A stretch of DNA of 64,000 nucleotides, from NCBI GenBank assembly GCA_964559125.1, contig CAZLGW010000006.1, positions 163,996 to 227,995 on the forward strand, given 5' to 3'. Positions 15,935-25,395 of this stretch are shown here, one piece after another. Source of the stretch: Ravibacter sp964559125 (GTDB lineage Bacteria > Bacteroidota > Bacteroidia > Cytophagales > Spirosomataceae). Below the pieces are notes generated by a model, which was not told the origin of the DNA, made no database searches, and saw only the letters and a list, made by a program, of their open reading frames with translations. A program made the position numbers and the translations under genes. Position 1 is the first letter of the stretch; every line of letters starts with the position of its first letter.

Positions 15935-18699
15935 GAAAAACACTACCATTCATTCGTATTTTACTGGCCTTCATCCTGCTGTCGGCTACAGGTGTTGTGT
16001 ATGCCCAGGAAAAAACGCAGCAGGTATCGGTCGACTTTCTGAATGTAAGTTTCGATATTTTTATCGCGGACCTTGAGCGGCAGACCGACTATACATTTTT
16101 CTACGATCCGGAGCGTTTCGACAGTCTCCAGGTAACCATGCAGGCAAAGAACCAGACGGTCTCTTCTGTTTTATCTGCGCTCTTCAGGGATACCGAATTC
16201 CGCTTTTCGACCGACCCTTTTAACCGGGTCTTTATTACGCAAAAGACGCCTATCATAACCAGGCTTCCTTCCGAAAGTCCCGATTCCACATCAGGCTCCG
16301 TCATTGCTTATGCGCTTCCCGACAACGAAGAAACCAACCGGCTGATCTCATCGGAAGAAAGCAAAGTTCATGATATCGGAGTCAAAACATACAGAAGAAC
16401 GCCGGGCAATGCCACTATTACAGGATACGTAAGAAACATCAAAAACGGAGAACCGCTGATCGGCGCCGCTGTTTTTTTAGAAAAGCCTTCCATAGGCACA
16501 ATTGCCGATGCGCTGGGATACTACTCGCTTACCTTACCCAAAGGCAGGCATACCCTGCGGATAAAGAGCTTCGGGATGAGAGAAACTTTCCGCACTATTG
16601 AGGTATACGGGAACGGTACGCTCGACATTGAAATGAAGGAAAGCGTGATCGCCCTCCGGGAAGTTGCGATCGTAGCCGGGGCCGACGTCAACGTTGCCGG
16701 GAGCCAGATGGGACAGGTAAAGCTGAGCATGAAGACCATCCGTCAGATACCTTCAGCGCTCGGCGAATCAGACCTGCTCAGGACCGTTATGGCGATTCCC
16801 GGTGTAAAATCAGTGGGAGAAAGCAGCGTAGGCCTGAACATAAGAGGTGGCTCGGCAGACCAGAACCTGATCACCTTCAACGACGTACCGATCTACAATC
16901 CATCTCATTTATTCGGCTTTTTCACCTCGTTCAACCCGGACATTCTAAAAGACGTCGAGCTGTATAAAAGTGCAATTCCTTCGCGGTACGGGGGGCGATT
17001 GTCGTCGGTCCTGGAAATAAACAGCAGGGATGGTAACCGCAAAAAGCTGGTTGGTGCCGGCGGAATAGGACTGCTTACGGGAAAGCTGTCTATCGAAGGC
17101 CCTATTATAAAAGACAAGAGTTCCTTCCTGATCTCAGGACGGTCTACTTATTCCGACTGGCTTCTCAAAAAAGTAGAAAACCCGAGCTTCAGAAACGGAA
17201 GCGCCTCTTTTTACGATGTAAATGTCCACCTCAGCCACGAAGTCGATCAGCGGAACAGCGTGTACCTGAGCGGCTACCTGAGCAATGACCGGTTCAAGCT
17301 ACTGGGAGATACTGTCTATTCTTACCAGAATAAGCTTATTTCCTTTAAATGGAAGCGGATGCTCAGCAAAAATCTGTTCGGCAGCATTTCTCTTTCCCAT
17401 AACCAGTACAGCTATGATATGAACAGTACCCGGGTGCCGGAAAATGCTTTTGCGCTGGACTTTGGGATCAGGCAGTACAACGGAAGGCTCGATTTCGAAT
17501 ATGAAGCCAACGACACCTATAAGCTCCATTTCGGGGCTTCATCCACCCGATATGAGCTCCAGTCGGGCGCTATGACGCCTGTGGGTGAAAGATCCCTGGT
17601 TATGGGCAACAGCCTCGAACCCGAACAGGGGCAGGAAAGCGCGGTTTACCTGGAAAACCACTACGACATTTCCCGGAGGCTGCTCGTCTCCGCGGGGTTT
17701 CGCCTGTCGATGTTCAACTACCTCGGACCGAAAAAGGTTTCGCTGTATGTCCCCGGCTTACCCTTTGAAAAGCAGTATATAACCGAAACCGTACAATACG
17801 ATAAAGGCGAAACGATCCGTACCTACCTGCAGCCCGAATACAGAATTTCTTTAAGATATGCGCTTTCCGGCAACGAATCGCTGAAAGCCAGCTTCAATAC
17901 TACCCGCCAGTATATGCACCTGCTGACCAACACCATGACCATCGCCCCCACCGATGTCTGGAAACTAAGCGATCTGCACCTGCAACCTCAGAAAGGCGTG
18001 CAGGGTTCGGTCGGCTGGTATAAAAATCTCATGAACAATAAGCTCGAGATTTCTGCAGAAGCCTACTACAAGCTGATCCGCAATTTCCTGGATTTTAAAA
18101 GCGGTGACTCGCTCATTCTCAATCACAACATAGAGACGGCTACCATCAATACAAAAGGGAAGGCCTACGGGATCGAGCTGATGGCTAAAAAACTGGCAGG
18201 CAAAGTAAACGGATGGGTCGCCTATACCTATTCCCGGACTATGCTCAGGGCGCTTGACAGGGAATCGGAAGACGCTCCGAACAACGGCAATTACTACCCG
18301 GCCAATTACGACAAGCCCCATGACTTCACTTTCGCCGGCAACTACAAATTCACCCACCGGTTCAACATATCCCTCAACATGACCTACAGCACCGGAAGGC
18401 CATATACTCCGCCGGTCGGGAAGTACTATGCCGACGGGTCGTGGAGGGTTTTCTACGCAGAGCGAAATCAATACCGGATCCCGGACTACTACCGGGTAGA
18501 TGTATCGCTCAATATCGAAGGCAATCACAAGGTAAGAAAACTGGCCCACAGCTCCTGGACGGTGGCTGTCTTCAACCTCCTGGGAAGGCGCAACCCTTCA
18601 TCGGTCTACTTCCAGACCAGCCGCGGGATGGTTGATGGCTACAAGCTGTCCATTTTCGGGAACCCTGTTCCGACCATTACGTATAATTTCCGCTTTTAG
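15931..18699 (+). CDS. TonB-dependent receptor with STN domain
   Basis: 922 residues: signal peptide (1-25, VVYAQ), STN secretin/TonB short N-domain (about 30-105), a linker, CarboxypepD-regulatory-like domain (161-237), plug (about 262-366, with NIRGGSADQNL and VPIYNPSHLFGFF) and a barrel ending in ITYNFRF. STN receptors often signal to FecR/FecI-type anti-sigma/sigma pairs, but no such genes are present. Together with DUF4249 and the MG2 protein downstream it matches a recurring Bacteroidota receptor arrangement whose ligand is unknown. Confidence 0.9.
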   Translation: MRKTLPFIRILLAFILLSATGVVYAQEKTQQVSVDFLNVSFDIFIADLERQTDYTFFYDPERFDSLQVTMQAKNQTVSSVLSALFRDTEFRFSTDPFNRVFITQKTPIITRLPSESPDSTSGSVIAYALPDNEETNRLISSEESKVHDIGVKTYRRTPGNATITGYVRNIKNGEPLIGAAVFLEKPSIGTIADALGYYSLTLPKGRHTLRIKSFGMRETFRTIEVYGNGTLDIEMKESVIALREVAIVAGADVNVAGSQMGQVKLSMKTIRQIPSALGESDLLRTVMAIPGVKSVGESSVGLNIRGGSADQNLITFNDVPIYNPSHLFGFFTSFNPDILKDVELYKSAIPSRYGGRLSSVLEINSRDGNRKKLVGAGGIGLLTGKLSIEGPIIKDKSSFLISGRSTYSDWLLKKVENPSFRNGSASFYDVNVHLSHEVDQRNSVYLSGYLSNDRFKLLGDTVYSYQNKLISFKWKRMLSKNLFGSISLSHNQYSYDMNSTRVPENAFALDFGIRQYNGRLDFEYEANDTYKLHFGASSTRYELQSGAMTPVGERSLVMGNSLEPEQGQESAVYLENHYDISRRLLVSAGFRLSMFNYLGPKKVSLYVPGLPFEKQYITETVQYDKGETIRTYLQPEYRISLRYALSGNESLKASFNTTRQYMHLLTNTMTIAPTDVWKLSDLHLQPQKGVQGSVGWYKNLMNNKLEISAEAYYKLIRNFLDFKSGDSLILNHNIETATINTKGKAYGIELMAKKLAGKVNGWVAYTYSRTMLRALDRESEDAPNNGNYYPANYDKPHDFTFAGNYKFTHRFNISLNMTYSTGRPYTPPVGKYYADGSWRVFYAERNQYRIPDYYRVDVSLNIEGNHKVRKLAHSSWTVAVFNLLGRRNPSSVYFQTSRGMVDGYKLSIFGNPVPTITYNFRF

Positions 18700-18712
18700 A
18701 TCACCAGGCATT

Positions 18713-19843
18713 ATGCAAGAAGTATCAACTTACATCAGACTGCTATTCTCAGGCTTACTGCTAAGTGCTGTAGGCAGCTGTATCGATCCGTTCAATCCGC
18801 CTGAAATCGATAATAAAAATACCCATCTTGTTTTCGACGGCTATTTGCAGGCCAACGGCACCGACACCAGTTGGATCAGGCTCTCCCGGAGCCAGAATGT
18901 TCACGACCCCTCCATTCCGGCAAAGGAAAATAATGCGTCGATAAAAGTCGAGAATGAAAGCGGGATGACATTTACTTTCCGGCTTGCTCCACAGGGAGAC
19001 GGTCTCTACTATCTGCCTCCGATCAGGCTGGATATCAATGAGAGTTACCGTCTTTCAATAGTACTATCTGACGGGAAAGCCTACGAGTCTGACTGGCAGC
19101 AGCTTTCCGTATCCCCACCGATCGACAGCGTTACCTACACCCTCGATGGCCGTGAGGGTGTACAGATCTATGTTCATACGCACGATCCCACCAACCAGAC
19201 CCGGTTTTATAAATGGACATTCGATGAAACCTGGGAATACCGGACGCCGCTCTATAGCGCATACGAGATCATCGGTAGGACAATAGTAGAAAGGGAAGTA
19301 GATATTAACCGATGCTGGTCTTCTCTTACCGCTACCAATATAAACTTGTTTACCACGGCAGCACTTTCGCAGGACCTGGTCCGTTATCATCCCGTTACCT
19401 ATGTTTCGGCTGCTACCGACAAGCTCTTAAACCTGTACAGTATTAATGTTCACCAGCAGGCCCTCACACGGGAAGCTTTTGATTACTGGACAGAGCTCGC
19501 CCGGAATAATGAAACCAACGGGAGCATTTTTGACCCTTTCCCTTCACAGCTATGGGGTAATATCAGGTCGGTGAGCGATCCTAAAGAAAGGGTTTTGGGC
19601 TTTTTCTCGGGCGGTGCCACCCAGTCCGAAAGGATATTTATCAGGGAACACCTCGGGCGGTCTCCATGGTGCTCGGACATGGAGATAGATACGCTTTCAT
19701 CTCGTAGCGAAGAATTCTTTGAGAGTACCTATCTGATCGTCAACCAGATACCGGAGACCCCTAACTACATCATGGCGGCCCCTCACTGCCTCGACTGCCG
19801 GTTAAAAGGGGGGACCGTCAAAAGCCCGCCCTTCTGGCCCTGA
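18713..19843 (+). CDS. DUF4249 lipoprotein
   Basis: 376 residues from ATG 18713, 13 bases after the receptor stop; an earlier in-frame ATG (18632) lies inside the receptor and lacks a sensible signal. The signal peptide ends in a Cys (LSAVGSCIDPFNPP), and CIDPF is the usual lipid-anchored start of DUF4249 proteins. The family is found next to STN/CarboxypepD TonB receptors and probably forms the surface or periplasmic partner, by analogy with SusD. A C-terminal CLDC pair (CLDCRL) is visible. No catalytic motif is seen. Confidence 0.85.
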   Translation: MQEVSTYIRLLFSGLLLSAVGSCIDPFNPPEIDNKNTHLVFDGYLQANGTDTSWIRLSRSQNVHDPSIPAKENNASIKVENESGMTFTFRLAPQGDGLYYLPPIRLDINESYRLSIVLSDGKAYESDWQQLSVSPPIDSVTYTLDGREGVQIYVHTHDPTNQTRFYKWTFDETWEYRTPLYSAYEIIGRTIVEREVDINRCWSSLTATNINLFTTAALSQDLVRYHPVTYVSAATDKLLNLYSINVHQQALTREAFDYWTELARNNETNGSIFDPFPSQLWGNIRSVSDPKERVLGFFSGGATQSERIFIREHLGRSPWCSDMEIDTLSSRSEEFFESTYLIVNQIPETPNYIMAAPHCLDCRLKGGTVKSPPFWP

Positions 19844-19868
19844 GTTTTCTATTTGATTTTGCAGAGCA

Positions 19869-22256
19869 ATGAAATTACCCCGATATATCTCTTTCCTGAT
19901 CATAGCTGTAATCCTCGCAGCAGCATTTCCCCGAAGAACCCTGTGCCAACAGGCGCCCAGCCCTGTTTCTGAAAGTATAAGCCGCAGGATCGCCGATTAC
20001 CAGCCGGAAAAAGCTTATATACATCTCGACCGGCCTACCTACCTGGTGGGAGAGACCCTCTGGTTCAAAATGTGGGTGACCGACGAGAACCTTATCCCCG
20101 CCAACCTGAGCAGGATCGGCTACCTGGAGGTGATCAACGGTGAAAACCAGGCGGTCATACAGGCAAAGGTAACGCTGGAAAACGGCAGGGGGAGCGGGGC
20201 AATACCTATTCCGACCGACCTACCTTCGGGCAACTACCTGGTGCGCGGCTACACTGCCTGGATGAAAAACTTTTCCGGCGCTCATTTTTTTGAAACCACC
20301 CTATGCCTGATCAATCCTTTCTCCCCTCTGCCGGTATCCGCACCCGACAATACCACCGGATCCTCCGGGCCCGCCCTGCAGTTTTTCCCGGAGGGCGGCA
20401 GTGCATTGCCGGGAATTGAAAACAAAATTGCTTTTAAAGCGCAGGGGCCGGATGGCAGAGGATTCAATTTCACCGGGAAGCTGCTGGATCAAAACGGGCA
20501 TACCGCGGCAGAATTCAAACCCCTGGTGCATGGGATCGGGCATTTCCTGTTCAATCCCCGGAAAGGCCATACCTACCGGGCGGAGATAACCGACGAAAAA
20601 GGGCTTCAGCATACCTTTCCGTTTGATGTGATCAGGCCGGAAGGATATGCGGCACGCCTTACGGAAAGCGGCAACGAGCTGAAAATAGAAGTCAGCCCGG
20701 GAAGTCCGGATGCGGCAGGCAGCACGCTGCACCTTCTCCACTACAACAGCAGCAAAAGTACCGCCGTCCAGGCCCGGGCCGAGGGTGGAAAAGCCAGTTT
20801 CAGCCTGCCCAAGTCCAGGCTGAAGCCGGGTGTAAACGTTCTGGTCATCTTCGATCATAACCTGAAACCGGTAGCCGAACGCCTCTACTTTAACCTGCCG
20901 GCCGCCGAAGCATCCGCTACAGTTTCGGCTGATAAGGGTGCTTTTAACAAAAGAGAGAAAATTTCACTGAACTTTAAGACCTTCCAGCTCAGCGACACCC
21001 TTGAAGCATCCGTTTCGGTCTTCCTCACCGACAGCCTGCCCCAAGTGCGGCAGCCGGATATAGGCGTCCATCTCCTCTTTACCTCCGAGCTGAAGGGGAC
21101 GATAGAAAATCCGGGCTACTACTTTGCAGAAAGAAACGCGGCTGCCAAAGAAGCGCTCGACAACGTCATGCTCACCCACGGATGGAGGAGGTACAAAACA
21201 GAACACCTGCTTCGCGACTGGCTGAACCCCGAATACCTGCCCGAAATCAGGGGGCATATTATTACCGGGAAAATCACGTCGGCTGCCGCTGATCTTCCGC
21301 TCAATACCCGGCCGGTCTTCGCCGCCTATCCATCCATCAAGATAGCGCCGTTGGTCGGCATGAGTGATGATAAAGGCCGGTTTGTCCTGGAAGCAAGGAA
21401 TTTTACCGGCGCCAGGGAACTGGTATTCCAGACCAATTACAGGATGGATTCTACTTCGAGGATTTCGGTCGACAGCCCTTTCGCACCGGTTACCGACGCT
21501 ACCTCAAAGCTCGACCCTCTTGTCCTGAAAAGTGAAATGCAGACGGACATCCTGAAGAGAAGCATCAACATGCAGGCTGTCAACAGCTATTTCCCACAGA
21601 AACGGGCCGCTCCCCCGACCGACAGTATTCCTTTCTACGGGCGGCCCGACTTCAGGTATTACCTCGACGACTATACGAGGTTCCCTACCATGGAGGAGAT
21701 CCTGAGCGAATACGTACCTGCCGTGAGCATCAGGCTCAGGAGGGGCAGGTACTACACCCGTGTAGTAGAAACCGGTATCCATACCCAATTCTTCACAGAA
21801 GACCCTCTCCTGCTGATAGACGGCATCCCGGTCTTCGATACCGACCGTATTATTCATTTCGACCCGCTTAAAGTCCAGAGAACCGACGTTGTGAACCGGA
21901 TGTATTACCTCGGCCCCCTCGCTTTCCCCGGGATAGTAAGCTATAGTACCTATACGCACGACCTGGCCGGGTTTGAAGTAGACCCGCGGGCCCTGATCCT
22001 TGCCTACGACGGCGCCCTCGAGCAGCGGGATTTTTATGCACCCAGGTATGACAGGGAGCTGAAAAACGGCCGGCGGTTACCTGATCTCCGGAACCTGATG
22101 TACTGGTCGCCTTCCGTCAGCATCGTACCGGGAAAAGAAACTGTCCTCGATTTTTACACTTCCGATCAACCGGGCCGCTACAAAATCGTTGTGCAGGGGC
22201 TCTCGGCAAAAGGAACGCCGCTTTCGGCAGTTTCCGAATTTACCGTGAACGACTAA
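19869..22256 (+). CDS. MG2-domain envelope protein with plug-like C-terminus
   Basis: 795 residues with signal peptide (about 1-27, ending TLCQQ). The N-terminal part carries the family signature EKAYIHLDRPTYLVGETLWF followed by an alpha-2-macroglobulin MG2-like domain (to about 150), then further beta-sandwich domains. Near the C-terminus, LLLIDGIPVFDTDRI resembles a TonB-receptor plug strand, a combination common in this Bacteroidota family. No thioester motif is seen, so it is not a true macroglobulin inhibitor. Its 25-base gap from DUF4249 makes it the last gene of the operon. It overlaps the convergent dehydrogenase by 4 bp. Confidence 0.8.
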   Translation: MKLPRYISFLIIAVILAAAFPRRTLCQQAPSPVSESISRRIADYQPEKAYIHLDRPTYLVGETLWFKMWVTDENLIPANLSRIGYLEVINGENQAVIQAKVTLENGRGSGAIPIPTDLPSGNYLVRGYTAWMKNFSGAHFFETTLCLINPFSPLPVSAPDNTTGSSGPALQFFPEGGSALPGIENKIAFKAQGPDGRGFNFTGKLLDQNGHTAAEFKPLVHGIGHFLFNPRKGHTYRAEITDEKGLQHTFPFDVIRPEGYAARLTESGNELKIEVSPGSPDAAGSTLHLLHYNSSKSTAVQARAEGGKASFSLPKSRLKPGVNVLVIFDHNLKPVAERLYFNLPAAEASATVSADKGAFNKREKISLNFKTFQLSDTLEASVSVFLTDSLPQVRQPDIGVHLLFTSELKGTIENPGYYFAERNAAAKEALDNVMLTHGWRRYKTEHLLRDWLNPEYLPEIRGHIITGKITSAAADLPLNTRPVFAAYPSIKIAPLVGMSDDKGRFVLEARNFTGARELVFQTNYRMDSTSRISVDSPFAPVTDATSKLDPLVLKSEMQTDILKRSINMQAVNSYFPQKRAAPPTDSIPFYGRPDFRYYLDDYTRFPTMEEILSEYVPAVSIRLRRGRYYTRVVETGIHTQFFTEDPLLLIDGIPVFDTDRIIHFDPLKVQRTDVVNRMYYLGPLAFPGIVSYSTYTHDLAGFEVDPRALILAYDGALEQRDFYAPRYDRELKNGRRLPDLRNLMYWSPSVSIVPGKETVLDFYTSDQPGRYKIVVQGLSAKGTPLSAVSEFTVND

Positions 22257-23191
22257 TCCTGTGTTTTTCTCCAGTCACGGATCTGGCGGCACAGCACCTC
22301 GTTGATCCGCACATAGCTCTCGTGCGTCCATCCGCCTACGTGGGGAGTCAATACTACGTTCCCGGATCCGGCCAGGTAGTCAAACACTTCCCGTTGCGTA
22401 GGCGTCAGCCTATCCAGCTTCTCGTTTTCGAGTACATCGAGGCAGGCTCCTTTAATCTTCCCCGATTTCAACCCGGCCACTACGGCTGATAGATCGGCAA
22501 CTTCACCGCGGGCGGCATTGACCAGGTAAAACGGCTTTTTCATACGATCAATGAAGCTCCCGTCGACCAGGTGAAAAGATTCTTCAGTAAGCGGAATATG
22601 CAGGCTGACGATATCGGCTTCGTCCTGGATCTGCTCCAGCGAAGCTTCCGATGCGTTGGCATCACTGTAATTCTTTTTGAATTTATCGTAAGCCAATACC
22701 CGGCAGCCAAATCCCGACAGCCTTTTTCCGGTTGCACTGCCGTTGTTCCCGTAGCCTATCAGCCCTACCGTCTTGCCCATCAGTTCAACACCACGGTTTC
22801 CTTCCCGATCCCATATTTCGTGTCGCACCTGCCTGTCGGCCGTGACAATATTGTTGAAAAGCCCCAGGAGCATCCCGAGCACATGCTCTGCTACCGCATC
22901 CCGGTTCCCTTCTCCTGCATGAAACAGCGCGATACCCTTTACCTCTACCGCCGGGATATCGATCAGATCCAGGCCAGCACCCGCACGGGCTATAAATTTC
23001 AGCTTCGGCGCCCTTTCCAGGAATTCCGTATCCACCATCGTTTTGCTGCGTATCATCAGTCCTTCATACGCACCTACCGCTTCCAGTATTTCGTTTCTTT
23101 TAAGGCCGGGGGCATATTCATAATTCCATCCGTCCGCGTCAAGCATTTCTATCAGGGACGGATGCATTTCATCAACAATCAGAATTTTCAT
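22253..23191 (-). CDS. D-2-hydroxyacid dehydrogenase (phosphoglycerate dehydrogenase-like)
   Basis: 312 residues from ATG 23191 (MKILIVDEMH); a longer start at 23233 would cross the putative promoter. The NAD-binding Rossmann loop GYGNNG (146-151) and the catalytic triad Arg228 (NAARGE), Glu255 (LDVLENE) and His284 (LTPHVGG) are intact. It lacks the ACT/ASB domains of many SerA proteins, so phosphoglycerate or another 2-keto/hydroxy acid could be the substrate. Divergent from pdxA, which suggests but does not prove a role in the DXP-dependent vitamin B6 route (where 4-phosphoerythronate is oxidised by PdxB-like enzymes). Confidence 0.87.
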   Translation of the reverse strand: MKILIVDEMHPSLIEMLDADGWNYEYAPGLKRNEILEAVGAYEGLMIRSKTMVDTEFLERAPKLKFIARAGAGLDLIDIPAVEVKGIALFHAGEGNRDAVAEHVLGMLLGLFNNIVTADRQVRHEIWDREGNRGVELMGKTVGLIGYGNNGSATGKRLSGFGCRVLAYDKFKKNYSDANASEASLEQIQDEADIVSLHIPLTEESFHLVDGSFIDRMKKPFYLVNAARGEVADLSAVVAGLKSGKIKGACLDVLENEKLDRLTPTQREVFDYLAGSGNVVLTPHVGGWTHESYVRINEVLCRQIRDWRKTQD

Positions 23192-23230
23192 CGAAGCGCT
23201 TAATTTTTGTAACTTTCGGGGCAAATTTGG

Positions 23231-23238
23231 CAAAAATA
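23231..23238 (-). promoter_or_regulatory. -7 element of the dehydrogenase gene
   Basis: Minus strand reads TATTTTTG, an exact TAnnTTTG match. Transcription would start near 23227, about 36 bases before the ATG at 23191, which supports that start. The divergent pdxA has only a near match (TAACTTTC, 23210-23217). Confidence 0.4.
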
Positions 23239-23280
23239 GGAATCAAACGCTTCCTTATAATTGATCGCAGTAAAATATTT

Positions 23281-24408
23281 ATGTCTGAAGAACAACGAAA
23301 ACCCCTTATAGGAATCACTCTGGGAGATTATAACGGCATAGGACCGGAAATAATCCTGAAAGCGGTACAGGGGCATCAGCTGAACAATTTTTGTATTCCG
23401 GTCATATACGGCTCCACGAGAGTACTCAACAGGTACCGGCAGCTTCTCAACTTAAAAGAGCTGCAGCTTTTCGGCGCGCATAACATCGACCAGATCAACC
23501 GGAAGCAACTCAACGTCATCAACTGCTGGAATGATAACCAATCGGACGTAGAGCCCGGGAAAATAACCGAGGCCGCCGGCAAGGCTGCCTTTGCCGCTCT
23601 CCGCGCTGCCGTCGAGGATCTGAAAGCCGGCAAGATCGATGCGCTGGTTACAGCTCCTATTAACAAGGATAATATACAAGGCCCGGAGTTCAGGTTCCCG
23701 GGGCACACAGAGTACCTTGCCCATGCCTTTAAGGTGAAGGAGGCGCTGATGTTTATGGTATCCGACTTCCTGCGGGTAGGCGTCCTTACAGGCCACATGC
23801 CCCTGGAAAAGGTAAAGGAACATATCACGGCCGAAGCGCTCAGGAATAAGATTCTCCAGATGATGAGGTCGCTAAAAAACGACTTTGGCATCCAGAAGCC
23901 CAGGCTTGCAGTACTCGGACTGAATCCTCATGCGGGTGAAAACGGCCTGCTGGGAGCAGAGGAGAAAGAGATCATTCACCCCGTAATTGAAGAGTTCAGA
24001 GCAAAGGGCGACCTGGTTTTCGGGGCGTTTCCATCCGACGGGTTCTTCGCATCCTCTTCATTCAGGCAATTCGACGGCGTACTCGCCATGTACCATGACC
24101 AGGGGCTGATACCTTTTAAAACCATAGCATTTCACGAAGGAGTTAATTTCACAGCAGGCCTCCCGGCTGTAAGAACTTCTCCCGATCACGGCACGGCCTA
24201 CGATATCGCAGGTAAAAACCTGGCAGATCCAAGCTCGTTGCTCCAGGCTATTTACCTGGCTATCGACGTGTGGCAGGTCAGGTCTGAAAGTAAGGAGATC
24301 GCGAAAAATGCACTACGCCCCAAACCGCACCTAAGCAATCAGAATAAAAACAACAAAGAAGAAAAGCTGCCGAAAGAAGAGCTTGATAAAGAGCAGGAGC
24401 TATTCTGA
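23281..24408 (+). CDS. pdxA: 4-hydroxythreonine-4-phosphate dehydrogenase
   Basis: 375 residues from ATG 23281 (MSEEQRKPLIGITLGD); the upstream in-frame ATG at 23227 is less likely. Family blocks seen: GITLGDYNGIGPE, PGHTEYLA (metal His), TGHMPL, GLNPHAGENG, YHDQGLIPFK and RTSPDHGTAYDIAG. The enzyme oxidises 4-phosphohydroxy-threonine in pyridoxal 5'-phosphate synthesis (DXP-dependent route). The C-terminal tail is unusually Lys/Glu/Asn-rich (NKNNKEEKL...) beyond the conserved domain. yicC follows after 64 bases. Confidence 0.95.
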   Translation: MSEEQRKPLIGITLGDYNGIGPEIILKAVQGHQLNNFCIPVIYGSTRVLNRYRQLLNLKELQLFGAHNIDQINRKQLNVINCWNDNQSDVEPGKITEAAGKAAFAALRAAVEDLKAGKIDALVTAPINKDNIQGPEFRFPGHTEYLAHAFKVKEALMFMVSDFLRVGVLTGHMPLEKVKEHITAEALRNKILQMMRSLKNDFGIQKPRLAVLGLNPHAGENGLLGAEEKEIIHPVIEEFRAKGDLVFGAFPSDGFFASSSFRQFDGVLAMYHDQGLIPFKTIAFHEGVNFTAGLPAVRTSPDHGTAYDIAGKNLADPSSLLQAIYLAIDVWQVRSESKEIAKNALRPKPHLSNQNKNNKEEKLPKEELDKEQELF

Positions 24409-24472
24409 GCCCTGCTTATTTCTTCCCGGCGTTGCCTTTCATTTCCCATCTTCCACATATCCGAAAACTTAT

Positions 24473-25363
24473 ATGCTTAAATCCATGACCGGCTTTGGCT
24501 CGGCCACTGTTGAACTCCCTACCCTTACAGCTGTTTTCGAAGTCAAAACGCTTAACTCCAAATTCCTGGATATGTACTGCCGGATACCTAAAAACTATTC
24601 GGAACGTGAAGTGGAAATCCGCAATATCCTTACACAGCGGCTTGAGCGCGGTAAAGTAGAATGCACACTTACCGTTCAGCCCAAAGCTACCGACAGCTCT
24701 GCATCCCTTATCAATCGCCCGCTTGTCAAGGCCTATTTCAGAGATCTTCAGGAGACTTCGAGAGAATTGAATATGGAAGCCGGCCAGACCGAGCTTTTCA
24801 GGATGGCCATGCAGATGCCTAACGCCTATAATGCCGAGCAGCCGGCCGATAGCCATCAAAAGGAAGAGGAATGGGCCCTGATACGCAGCGGCCTGCTGAG
24901 CGCATTGGACAGGGTCGACGGGTTCAGGCTGCAGGAGGGGGCGCTCACCGCGGCAAAATTCAGGGAATATATCGCACAGATCGACCTGTTGCTTATGCAG
25001 ATCCAGGAGCAGGATATCAAACGTATCCCGGCCGTACGGGAAAGGCTCGAAAAAAATGTCAGGGAACTGATCAGTAACGACAGCTTTGACCCCAACCGCT
25101 TCGAGCAGGAATTGATCTACTATGTAGAACGATATGATATTTCGGAAGAAAAGGTACGCCTCAAAAACCACCTGGAATATTTCCTCGAAACCCTCGACGA
25201 TCAAAACAGCAACGGGAAAAAGCTGAACTTCATCGCCCAGGAAATCGGGCGGGAAATCAATACCATCGGCTCTAAAGCCAACGATTCGGCCATTCAGCGA
25301 CTGGTCGTACAAATGAAGGATGAGCTTGAGAAGATCAAGGAGCAGACAATGAACGCTATCTGA
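24473..25363 (+). CDS. yicC: YicC-family endoribonuclease
   Basis: 296 residues from ATG 24473 (MLKSMTGFGS), the canonical YicC start. The N-terminal YicC domain (MTGFG...VEVKTLNSKFLD-type, with RIP and RGK) is followed by the C-terminal DUF1732 (RFEQELIYYVERYDISEE...RL..H, IAQEIGREINTIGSKAND). YicC proteins are metal-dependent endoribonucleases that can affect small-RNA turnover in enterobacteria. The gene ends directly at a short repeated sequence shared with the 3' end of the convergent histidine kinase. Confidence 0.93.
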   Translation: MLKSMTGFGSATVELPTLTAVFEVKTLNSKFLDMYCRIPKNYSEREVEIRNILTQRLERGKVECTLTVQPKATDSSASLINRPLVKAYFRDLQETSRELNMEAGQTELFRMAMQMPNAYNAEQPADSHQKEEEWALIRSGLLSALDRVDGFRLQEGALTAAKFREYIAQIDLLLMQIQEQDIKRIPAVRERLEKNVRELISNDSFDPNRFEQELIYYVERYDISEEKVRLKNHLEYFLETLDDQNSNGKKLNFIAQEIGREINTIGSKANDSAIQRLVVQMKDELEKIKEQTMNAI

Positions 25364-25395
25364 GCTATCAGCTGTCAGAAATCAGCTATCAGCTG
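25364..25395. repeat. short direct repeat between yicC and histidine kinase
   Basis: GCTATCAGCTG occurs at 25364-25374 and 25385-25395, with the related TCAG/AGCT words between. The unit is partly self-complementary (AGCTGATAGCT), so it can fold on either strand and may act as a weak bidirectional terminator. The last codons and stop of the kinase lie in the second copy. Confidence 0.6.

Noticed and set aside
24416..25312. 298-codon reverse ORF opposite yicC
   Set aside because: Antisense to a gene with intact YicC and DUF1732 motifs.
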